Assembly: GCA_003694325.1 (NCBI GenBank)
Contig: RFKJ01000619.1
Span: 1 to 6,100, forward strand
Length of the DNA: 6,100 nt
Direction of reading: 5' to 3'
Source of the DNA: Deltaproteobacteria bacterium
Lineage (GTDB): Bacteria > Myxococcota_A > UBA796 > UBA2385
Shown here: positions 1 to 6,075 of the stretch, one piece after another
Numbering within the stretch: the first letter of the stretch is position 1
Layout of the letters: each line of letters opens with the position of its first letter
The notes under the pieces: model-generated
What the model saw: only the letters and a program-made list of their open reading frames with translations
The model's database searches: none
What the model was told of the DNA's origin: nothing
Position numbers and translations under genes: made by a program

Positions 1-2060
1 AGCTCCTGCACCCGCGCCAGGGTGATCGGCTTGGACACGCAGTCGCTCATCCCCGCGGACAGGCAGCGCTGCCGGGTCCCCGGCATCACGTCGGCGGTCG
101 CACCGATGATCACCGGCGCGTCTCCGCCGGGAAGCGCCCGGATCCGGCGGGTCGCCTCCCACCCGTCGACCTCGGGCATGTGACAGTCCATCAGCACCAG
201 GTCGAAGGTCCCCGGCGGCCGCGACGCGACGGCCTCGACCGCCTCCTTTCCCCCTCCGACGACCACGACCTCGCAGTGGAGCCGCTCCAGCATCAACGCC
301 ATGGTCCGCTGGTTGACGGGGTTGTCATCGACCAGCAACACCTGGGGGCAGGCGCTGGCGCCCCCATCGGCGGACGCGGCCTCGGTCGGCGCTTCGGGTC
401 GATCGCGCGAATCCTGGGGATCGGCCGGCAGGTCCGGCAGCTCGCTCGGTCCGAGGACCCGCCCGATCTCCTCGCTGATGGACGGGGCGTCGCCATCGGG
501 CTCGGACAGGTCGACCAGGCCCGCCTCGTAGACCAGGCGCAGCGGCGACGTGTCCGCCCCCTCCGGCTCGCCGGCGGCGTCCCCCTCCACCCGCGCGCAG
601 CGACTGGTGAACCAGAACCGACTGCCCTTGCCCGGCACGCTCTCGACGCCGATGTCGCCTCCCAGCAGGCGCGCCACCCGGCGGCAGATGGCCAGCCCCA
701 GTCCCGTCCCCCCGTGGGTGCGGGTCACCGAGGTGTCGGCCTGGGTGAAGGGGTCGAACAGCCGATCGATGGCCTCGGGTTCGATCCCGATGCCGGTGTC
801 GACCACCTCGATGCGCAGCATGAACGGTCCCCCGTCCGGACCGTCCGGGTCGGCCTTCAGGTCGACCGGCACCTGCGGTTCGCTGCCCAGGACCACGGTG
901 ACCGAGCCCTGGTCGGTGAACTTGATGGCGTTGCCCACCAGGTTCAGCAGGACCTGGCGGATCCGGTTGGGGTCGCCCACCACCCGCTCGGGCACGGCGT
1001 CGTCGACGTCGAGGTGCAGGGCGATCCCCTTGGTGGAGGCCCCACGCCCGAGGATCATCAGCACCTCGCGGGCCAGGGTCTCCGGCGAGAAGGGGATGGC
1101 CTCGACGTCAGCGGTCCCGGCGTCGAGCTTGCTGAAGTCCAGGATGTCGTTGATCAAGGCGAGCAGCGCCCCGCCGGCCGACCGGATGGTGGCGACGAAG
1201 TCGGCCTGCTCCTCGTCCAGCTCGGTCGTCGCGAGCAGGTCGGCCATGCCGATGATGCCGTTGAGGGGAGTCCGGATCTCGTGGCTCATGGTGGCCAGGA
1301 AGTCGGCCTTGACCGCCATCGCCCGCTCGGCCTCGACCCGGGCGGCCACGGCCTGCTCCCGCTCGGCCTCGGCCAGGGCCAGCGCATCCTGTAGCTGCTC
1401 GTAGCTGGCCCGCAGGTCGGCGTCCTGGTTCTCCAGCTCCTGGACCAGGGCCCGCGCCGAGAACACGGCGGCGATCGCCCGGCGGATGCGCGCCCAGATC
1501 GACAGCGACGGAGGCAACCGGACATCGTAGGTCGCCTCGGTGTCCCCGATGGTCGCCTGCACGTCGGCCATGGGCAGGTCGATGATCGCCGGCAGGGACC
1601 GGAAGAAGCCCATGTTGATGCGGAAGAACTGGGGGCAGGGCCGGTTGCCGGGGGGAAGGGCGAGGTGGATGCGGAGGCGACCGCGACCGGTTTCACGAAG
1701 GGACGCGATGGTGCCCCGAAACATCGACTGCCCGCCGAAGCGGGTGGCCAGGCGGTAGAGGGTCGCCGGACCGGCCACGAGGTTGAACAGGGTGACGTAG
1801 CCGGACATCAACGGCTCGCGGATGACCGTGGTGCCGATCTCGGCGAGGGCCTCGGGCCCCCCGATCTCCACCTCGAACCGCTCGGCGAGCGTGCAGAACC
1901 AGTCCCAGCTCACCTGGTCGGGGATGTTGCCGGCGTCGAAGGGAAGCCCGGCGAACAGGCGGCCATGGGCTTCGCTGGGGAGGGTCCGGACAAAGAGCTG
2001 CAGCGCGCGTCCGGCGACGATGATGTCCGCCCGTCCCTGGATGGTCTCTCGTCTGCCCAT
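1..2060 (-). CDS. Hybrid histidine kinase with novel N-terminal domain (3' end outside window)
   Basis: Reading from the ATG at 2060 gives 686 codons without a stop up to the window edge, so the C-terminus is missing. Residues 1-185 form a soluble globular region with no membrane segment that I cannot assign firmly; its layout resembles the H-NOX/DUF2378-type sensory folds. A basic, Trp-containing helix (about 186-200) and a coiled coil (about 201-255) follow. HisKA has the H-box with phosphoacceptor His260 (MSHEIRTPLNG). HATPase has the N-box around Asn377 (NLVGNAIKF), G1 DTGIGI at 421-426 and G2 GGTGLGLAI at 450-458. After a Pro/Asp/Glu-rich linker (about 488-571) comes a REC domain with Asp578/Asp579, phosphoacceptor Asp625 (MDCHMP), Thr655 and Lys677. 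All catalytic residues are present, so it should autophosphorylate and pass phosphate to its own REC. The start is set by an SD-like AGGTGAG 8 bases upstream and by an in-frame stop just before. It follows the fused enzyme gene by 9 bases, so co-transcription is almost certain. The ligand is unknown; a further domain may lie beyond the window. Confidence 0.96.
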   Translation of the reverse strand, partial: MGRRETIQGRADIIVAGRALQLFVRTLPSEAHGRLFAGLPFDAGNIPDQVSWDWFCTLAERFEVEIGGPEALAEIGTTVIREPLMSGYVTLFNLVAGPATLYRLATRFGGQSMFRGTIASLRETGRGRLRIHLALPPGNRPCPQFFRINMGFFRSLPAIIDLPMADVQATIGDTEATYDVRLPPSLSIWARIRRAIAAVFSARALVQELENQDADLRASYEQLQDALALAEAEREQAVAARVEAERAMAVKADFLATMSHEIRTPLNGIIGMADLLATTELDEEQADFVATIRSAGGALLALINDILDFSKLDAGTADVEAIPFSPETLAREVLMILGRGASTKGIALHLDVDDAVPERVVGDPNRIRQVLLNLVGNAIKFTDQGSVTVVLGSEPQVPVDLKADPDGPDGGPFMLRIEVVDTGIGIEPEAIDRLFDPFTQADTSVTRTHGGTGLGLAICRRVARLLGGDIGVESVPGKGSRFWFTSRCARVEGDAAGEPEGADTSPLRLVYEAGLVDLSEPDGDAPSISEEIGRVLGPSELPDLPADPQDSRDRPEAPTEAASADGGASACPQVLLVDDNPVNQRTMALMLERLHCEVVVVGGGKEAVEAVASRPPGTFDLVLMDCHMPEVDGWEATRRIRALPGGDAPVIIGATADVMPGTRQRCLSAGMSDCVSKPITLARVQE

Positions 2061-2068
2061 GGCGGTGT

Positions 2069-2075
2069 CTCACCT
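2069..2075 (-). promoter_or_regulatory. Shine-Dalgarno of the hybrid kinase gene, overlapping the upstream stop
   Basis: Minus-strand AGGTGAG lies 8 bases before the kinase ATG at 2060. It includes the last codon (AGG) and stop (TGA) of the fused enzyme gene, so ribosomes ending on the enzyme uncover or directly feed this site. This supports translational coupling and fixes the kinase start at 2060, since an in-frame TGA excludes any longer form. Confidence 0.6.
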
Positions 2076-4583
2076 GGCGGAGGGGTGGAGGCCGACCTCG
2101 GCCACGATCTCCTGGAGGAGCTGTCCGTTGAAGTGGTCCCGGGCCCGGAGGTAGACGCAGTGGGTGCGTCGCTCGCTGCCGAAGCGCGACTTCTCCAGGT
2201 CGGCATCCATGCCCATGTGCACCTCGACCATGCCCAGCTCGCGGGCCCGGCGCACCACCTGGAGGATCATCGCCCGGTAGGCGCCGTGCTCGAAGACGTA
2301 GTCGTAGTCGAGACCACAGAGGAAGGGGGCGTAGTGACCGGCGTGCATGTGGGCCGCGTACCAGGCCACGGGGTGCCCGTCGGCGGGGCCGCCGGCGGCA
2401 GGGTCCAGGTGGACGGTGACCAGTTCCCAGGCGGGGCTGTCGCACAGCGCGGCGACCAGGCGCTCGGGAAGGGGGAACACGTTGAGGCGGAGCTTTCTCG
2501 ACGAGACCGCACGGTACATCAGGTACAGTCGGCGCAGCAGGTCCCGATCGGGCACCCGGCCCGCCGCCCGACCGTAGACCTCCCGACGGACGTGCTCCGA
2601 CCGGGCGATGATCCCTCGAAGGTGCCGTCGCTTGCGCCGGGAAAGGGTGGCCAGCCACTCCTCCTCGTCGGCGAAGTCCACCCGCAGGTGATGGCTGTCG
2701 AACATGGGAACCCGGACGAAACCCTGGTCGTGGATGAACCCATCCAGCTCGGCATCGTCCCCCGGCAGGTCCCGCAGCAACAGGGCCGTCGCGTCGCGCT
2801 CGTCCTGGATCCGGGCGGCGGTCTCCAGCAGCATCGCCAACGCCGCGCGCCAGGGTCCGCTCCGGTCGAGGTAGAGGTGGTTGCCCTCCGAGAAGCCACT
2901 GCCCATGGTGACGATCCGCGAGGTCAGGAAGTAGGGATCCCGACGGCGGCGCGCCTCGACGGCCTGCGAGACCTCGTGCCGCATGAGCATGTCGTCCTTG
3001 TTGAGCATCGTCGTGAAGAACGAGGCGGCCACGACCCGGTCGTCGGCATCCCGGACCAGCACGTAGTCGAAGTCCCAGTCGTACTCCGGCCGCAGCGCGT
3101 CGCGGAACACGCCCTCGGCGAGTTGCATGGCGGCGTGACTGCAGGAGCCCACCGTCCCCAGAAGCTCGTTCCACAGGGCCGGCTCGAGGGCCTGGATGGT
3201 CGTGTGGTGCTCCACGCGGAGGCGGCCGGTGTCGGGCCCGGGAGTGGACGCTTGGGGGGCTGCCGCCCCGGATCGGGCCGGCGCGGCGGGCACGGTGCCC
3301 GCCGGCAGCAACGCCGTGGGCTGGTACCGCGGCAGCGCCGAGGCGAAGGCCTCGTCGAGGTCCGCGACGGTGCGACCGTGTCGCCGCAGGACGTGGGGAA
3401 GGTGCTCGCCGAGGGCCGTGATCGCCCTGCGAATGTCGGTGAAAGCATGACTCGCGGTCACCGTGAAGCGAATCCCTGCCCTTGCCAGAGGCACCGACGG
3501 GTACACCGACGGCGTCACGTAGAAGCCCTCGGCGAGCATGCGCTGGGCCACCTCGAAGGCGACTCGCGGCAGGCCTGTGCGCAGAAAGAAGATGGGAGAC
3601 TCGTTGCGGTCGAGCAGGGTGAGCCCGCAGGCGTCGAACTGCTCGTGGCAGAAGGCCACCCGCTCGGCGAGCGCCTTCTGGTAGCCGGTGATCTCGTCGG
3701 AGAGGTGGACCCGGGCCGACGCCAGGGCCGCGCCGAGCATCGGCGGCTGGATCGGGCCGGAGAACACGTGCGCCCCTCCACAGCGCATCACCCGGTCCCG
3801 CATGGCGGGGTCGGGGAAGACCACGACACCTCCGGCCGCGGCGAAGGCCTTGTTCAGCGACGTGGCGAGCACGAGACGGTCGTGCAGGGGCATGCGCGAC
3901 AGGAAGCTGCCCCGGCCATGGCGCCCGGCCCAGCTCATGCCGTGGGCGTCGTCCACGTAGAGCCACACGTTGTCGGCCACCGCCAGGACCTCGTGGAGCA
4001 GCCCCAGCGGGACCAGGTCTCCGTACATGGAGAACACCCCGTCCACCGCGAACCACACCCGGTCACAGGTCGACGACAGGCGCCGGACCTCGTCCACGGC
4101 CCGCTCGAGCTGGCCGTGCTTGACGATGGAGACCCGCGCCCCGCCGGCCTGGGCGAGGCGTGCCGCCACCTGCACGCTGTGGTGGACCTGGTGGTCCAGC
4201 ACGATGCCGTCCCGCTCCGACAGCAGCACCGGCAGCGTCGACTGGTGACCGAGGGTGGTGGTCGACGCCACCAGCACGGGACCGCCGAAGATCTGCTCGA
4301 GCATCTCCTCGAGCCGGGCGTAGGGCGGCGCCGAGACATAGCCGCGCGAGCTGGAGAACTGGGTGCCGTAGCGCTGCACCGCGTCGTGGACGCCGGCGAT
4401 CAGCGCCGGGTGGTGCTCCAGGCCGAGGTAGGAGCACGACGAGAAGGAGACGACCGGGCGCCCCCCCAGCCCGATGCGGCGATCCCGGATGGGCCCGTCG
4501 TCGGCGACCTGGAAGAACAGGCCGCGCTGCCGGGCTTCGTCGTGGATGCGGTCGACGGTGGCAAGGAATTCGCTCGTCTCCAT
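2070..4583 (-). CDS. Alpha-oxoamine synthase / BioF2-type GNAT acyltransferase fusion
   Basis: This 837-residue protein has two enzyme halves. Residues 1-405 are a PLP-dependent fold-type I alpha-oxoamine synthase (family of BioF, KBL, serine palmitoyltransferase, CqsA), which condenses an amino acid with an acyl-CoA or acyl-ACP and releases CO2. Visible are the SYLGL motif near 51-55, His134 at the position of the PLP-stacking His, the cofactor motif DDAHG at 211-215, and the Schiff-base lysine Lys245 in TSLNKAF followed by GG. A Pro/Ala-rich linker spans about 421-453. Residues 455-837 look like a BioF2/FemAB-like GNAT acyltransferase: a basic RRKRRHLRGI segment near 649-658, the SRKLRLNVFP block near 695-704 and a closing GMDADLEKSRFG at 791-802. 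The two halves together suggest formation of an amino ketone and then N-acylation, but the substrates are unknown. No signal peptide or membrane helix is seen, so it is cytoplasmic. ATG 4583 is chosen because no start codon lies further upstream until deep inside the preceding gene; its SD (AGG, 5-base spacing) is weak. I recall the same fusion type in other bacteria, so the fusion itself is probably not new. Confidence 0.95.
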   Translation of the reverse strand: METSEFLATVDRIHDEARQRGLFFQVADDGPIRDRRIGLGGRPVVSFSSCSYLGLEHHPALIAGVHDAVQRYGTQFSSSRGYVSAPPYARLEEMLEQIFGGPVLVASTTTLGHQSTLPVLLSERDGIVLDHQVHHSVQVAARLAQAGGARVSIVKHGQLERAVDEVRRLSSTCDRVWFAVDGVFSMYGDLVPLGLLHEVLAVADNVWLYVDDAHGMSWAGRHGRGSFLSRMPLHDRLVLATSLNKAFAAAGGVVVFPDPAMRDRVMRCGGAHVFSGPIQPPMLGAALASARVHLSDEITGYQKALAERVAFCHEQFDACGLTLLDRNESPIFFLRTGLPRVAFEVAQRMLAEGFYVTPSVYPSVPLARAGIRFTVTASHAFTDIRRAITALGEHLPHVLRRHGRTVADLDEAFASALPRYQPTALLPAGTVPAAPARSGAAAPQASTPGPDTGRLRVEHHTTIQALEPALWNELLGTVGSCSHAAMQLAEGVFRDALRPEYDWDFDYVLVRDADDRVVAASFFTTMLNKDDMLMRHEVSQAVEARRRRDPYFLTSRIVTMGSGFSEGNHLYLDRSGPWRAALAMLLETAARIQDERDATALLLRDLPGDDAELDGFIHDQGFVRVPMFDSHHLRVDFADEEEWLATLSRRKRRHLRGIIARSEHVRREVYGRAAGRVPDRDLLRRLYLMYRAVSSRKLRLNVFPLPERLVAALCDSPAWELVTVHLDPAAGGPADGHPVAWYAAHMHAGHYAPFLCGLDYDYVFEHGAYRAMILQVVRRARELGMVEVHMGMDADLEKSRFGSERRTHCVYLRARDHFNGQLLQEIVAEVGLHPSAR

Positions 4584-4650
4584 GGGAACCTGCGGGCTGG
4601 ACGGGGGAAGGACGGGACCGGGCGGGCGACGCGCCGGCGTGGATCGGGGG
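4584..4650. other. Intergenic spacer between REC-GGDEF and fused enzyme genes
   Basis: These 67 bases are pyrimidine-rich on the coding (minus) strand. I see no hairpin followed by a T-run, so no intrinsic terminator, and no convincing promoter. It is the only real gap in the cluster. Read-through from the upstream gene is the simplest reading, but a weak internal promoter cannot be excluded. Confidence 0.6.
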
Positions 4651-5604
4651 TCAGTGGGCGGTGAGGGCCGGGGGACCATCGGCCTCCGACTCCTGCCAGG
4701 CCTGGCACACGCGGTTGCGTCCGGCGCGCTTGGCGTCGTAGAGCGCGGCATCGGCGGAACGCACCAGCTCGGCGTCGGAGATCTCCACCCCCGGCTCGCG
4801 ACAGGCCACGCCGACGCTGATGGTCGCCGACACGGTGGCCGAACCGGCGGCGATCGGGTGCTCGGCGATGGCCGCCCGCAGCCGCTCGCCGATGGCGGTG
4901 ATGGCATCGGCATCGGCATTGGGCGCCACCAGCAGGAACTCCTCCCCCCCGAAGCGGCCCAGGGTGCAGTCGTCGCGCAGCCGCCCCCGCATGCGCTCGG
5001 CCACCGCGCAGAGGACGCGGTCACCCACCGCGTGGCCGTGGTGATCGTTGACCTGCTTGAAGTGATCGATGTCGACCATGGCCACGCCCAGCGGCCGCTG
5101 CTGTTCGGCACAGCGAGCCGACGCCGACTCCAGCTCGGTGAGCAGGTGGCGGCGGTTGGGCAGGCCGGTGAGGGGATCGCTGTCCGCGAGGCGGGCGAGG
5201 GCCATGTTGCTGGCCCGCAGCCGATCCTCCAGCTCGATGATCCGGGCGCCGACGCGGAGTCGGGCCACCAGCTCCCGGGGGTCGCAGGGCTTGCGGACGT
5301 AGTCGTCGGCGCCGGACTCGAAGCCGCTGAGCAGGTCCGCGCCCCCGGCCCGTTGGGTCAGCAGGATGGCGTAGCGGTAGCGATCCGGCTGCAATCGGCG
5401 AAGGCGGCGGATGACCTCCGGCCCGTGCAGGCCCGGCATCATCCAGTCGAGCAGCAGCAGCCGCGGCGCATCGGGGGCCAGCGCCAGGCGGAGGGCCTCG
5501 TCGCCGCTGCGCGCGACCATCACGTCGTAGCCGGCGGCCTGGAGCTGGGCCTGCACCAGCCGGCTGCTGACCAGGTCGTCTTCGGCCAGGAGAACGCGGG
5601 TCAT
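4651..5604 (-). CDS. Response regulator with REC-GGDEF domains (diguanylate cyclase)
   Basis: A 317-residue two-domain protein of the PleD/WspR type. REC is about residues 1-120: acidic pair Asp9/Asp10, phosphoacceptor Asp53 (LLDWMMPG), Thr83 and Lys105 (RKPC) are all in place. A short helical linker (about 121-140) leads to GGDEF, which opens with DPLTGLPNRR (143-152), has metal ligand Asp178 and the VNDHHGHAVGD substrate block (185-195), and an intact GGEEF signature at 219-223. It should therefore make cyclic di-GMP from two GTP, probably when phosphorylated and dimerised. The inhibitory I-site is altered: in the RxxD position (210-213) the sequence is RDDC, with Arg kept but Asp replaced by Cys. 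The start at 5604 overlaps the HPt stop by 4 bases and has a perfect AGGAGG 4 bases upstream. Physical coupling to an HPt gene makes that HPt the likely phosphodonor. Confidence 0.97.
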   Translation of the reverse strand: MTRVLLAEDDLVSSRLVQAQLQAAGYDVMVARSGDEALRLALAPDAPRLLLLDWMMPGLHGPEVIRRLRRLQPDRYRYAILLTQRAGGADLLSGFESGADDYVRKPCDPRELVARLRVGARIIELEDRLRASNMALARLADSDPLTGLPNRRHLLTELESASARCAEQQRPLGVAMVDIDHFKQVNDHHGHAVGDRVLCAVAERMRGRLRDDCTLGRFGGEEFLLVAPNADADAITAIGERLRAAIAEHPIAAGSATVSATISVGVACREPGVEISDAELVRSADAALYDAKRAGRNRVCQAWQESEADGPPALTAH

Positions 5605-6020
5605 GCTGCCTCCTCGCTGAGGGCGGAGAGCTCTCGCTCGACGGTCTCCATGCACCGGGCCAGGTCCTCGACCTGGGCCTCCAGCCCCCGGGCCCGACCG
5701 CTGCGCCCGATCGCTTCGAGCGCCTCGGCGCGGGCGACCGCCGGCCCGGCACAGAGGGTCAGCATGCAGCCGCGCACCTGGTGGGCGGCGTGGAACAGGG
5801 CCGCGGGATCGTCGGCGGCGACGGCCGACCGGACCGCGTCGAGCTGCTCGGCCCACGTCTGGCGGTAGGCGTCGACGATGCTCTCGAGCAGCGCCCGGTC
5901 GTGACCCACGCTCTGGAGGAGGGCGTCGACGTCGACCTGGGAGGGGTCCGACTTTGCAGGCCCCGCCGAAGCGGAGCCTGCAGAGTCGACACGCAACCAA
6001 TGGAGCAACTTCAAGAACAT
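5601..6020 (-). CDS. Stand-alone histidine phosphotransfer (HPt) protein
   Basis: This 139-residue helical protein has an HPt domain over about residues 28-135. The phosphoaccepting His80 lies in HAAHQVRGCM, matching the HPt pattern HxxKG with Arg83 in place of the usual Lys; Gly84 is kept. It has no kinase or receiver domain, so it should shuttle phosphate between receivers, here the REC of the downstream hybrid kinase and that of the adjacent GGDEF protein. The N-terminus (MFLKLLHWLRV) is a short hydrophobic/basic helix that could touch a membrane, followed by a low-complexity Ser/Ala/Gly stretch (12-24) encoded by a strong hairpin. The ATG at 6020 has an AGG 8 bases upstream and lies a sensible leader length from the sigma-54 promoter. 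No good alternative start exists before the HPt fold begins. The TGA stop overlaps the next ATG (ATGA), typical of translational coupling. Confidence 0.93.
   Translation of the reverse strand: MFLKLLHWLRVDSAGSASAGPAKSDPSQVDVDALLQSVGHDRALLESIVDAYRQTWAEQLDAVRSAVAADDPAALFHAAHQVRGCMLTLCAGPAVARAEALEAIGRSGRARGLEAQVEDLARCMETVERELSALSEEAA
5609..5614 (-). promoter_or_regulatory. Strong Shine-Dalgarno for REC-GGDEF gene
   Basis: Minus-strand AGGAGG ends 4 bases before the ATG at 5604, inside the last codons of the HPt gene. It is the best ribosome site in the window and fixes the start of the GGDEF protein at 5604, which also places a perfect receiver-domain N-terminus (MTRVLLAEDD) at the start. Confidence 0.85.
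5951..5986 (-). repeat. Long hairpin with UUCG tetraloop inside HPt gene
   Basis: On the minus strand, arms 5986-5971 and 5966-5951 can form a 16-position stem with one mismatch (C/A) and one G-U pair, closed by a C(UUCG)G loop at 5970-5967. It covers HPt codons 12-24, a low-complexity Ser/Ala/Gly region between the N-terminal helix and the HPt fold. No T-run follows, so it is not a classical terminator. It could be an attenuating or processing mRNA structure or a REP-like palindromic insertion. Confidence 0.75.
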
Positions 6021-6033
6021 CGACCCAACCTAT

Positions 6034-6063
6034 GTGCAACCCGCGCACCCCAGGTCATTGCAC
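6034..6063. repeat. Inverted repeat GTGCAA-N18-TTGCAC in leader region
   Basis: The minus strand has GTGCAA at 6063-6058 and its exact reverse complement TTGCAC at 6039-6034, spaced by 18 bases and flanking the predicted transcription start. It overlaps the -12 part of the sigma-54 candidate. It could be an operator, but six-base arms arise easily by chance. Confidence 0.3.
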
Positions 6064-6075
6064 GGCGCGTGCCAG
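6059..6075 (-). promoter_or_regulatory. Sigma-54 (-24/-12) promoter candidate for the operon
   Basis: The minus strand reads CTGGCACGCGCCGTGCA, against the RpoN consensus YTGGCACG-N4-TTGCW. The invariant GG and GC are both present with the required 10-base spacing; the only mismatch in the core is G for the first T of TTGC. The start site would be near 6048, giving a leader of about 28 bases before the HPt ATG. If real, the operon needs an AAA+ enhancer-binding activator whose sites would lie beyond the right edge of the window. Confidence 0.65.

Noticed and set aside
180..1404. Plus-strand open frames of 404 and 284 codons
   Set aside because: Both are antisense to the kinase catalytic and receiver domains and lack any family motif; their composition is that of shadow frames.
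1500..2060. Heme-binding H-NOX domain on the kinase
   Set aside because: The overall layout is reminiscent, but the proximal His and YxSxR motif are not seen, so a heme/NO sensor call is not supported.
1693..4056. A 787-codon minus-strand open frame
   Set aside because: It is a shifted frame over the fused enzyme gene with Arg/Pro/Gly-rich nonsense; the true frame carries all PLP and GNAT motifs.
4584..4650. Terminator between the GGDEF gene and the fused enzyme gene
   Set aside because: Only short GC-rich palindromes such as CGCCGGCG are present, with no following T-run; such words are frequent in this composition.
1665..4664. A 999-codon open frame on the plus strand
   Set aside because: It lies antisense to the fused enzyme and kinase, whose motifs are unmistakable. 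Its translation is low-complexity (rich in G, R, H, V, D) with no recognisable domain, as expected for antisense frames in very GC-rich DNA.
4584..5111. N-terminal extension of the fused enzyme to 1013 residues
   Set aside because: The extra part is an out-of-frame reading of the GGDEF gene and is rich in Pro, Ser and Arg. The alpha-oxoamine synthase fold begins right after the Met at 4583.
5605..6048. N-terminal extension of the GGDEF protein to 465 residues
   Set aside because: The extension reads the HPt gene in a wrong frame, while the ATG at 5604 has a perfect SD and starts the receiver domain exactly.
6060..6072. Palindrome GCACG-GCG-CGTGC as an operator
   Set aside because: It is largely made by the sigma-54 element itself (GGCACG... 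GTGC) and is short, so a separate regulator site is not supported.
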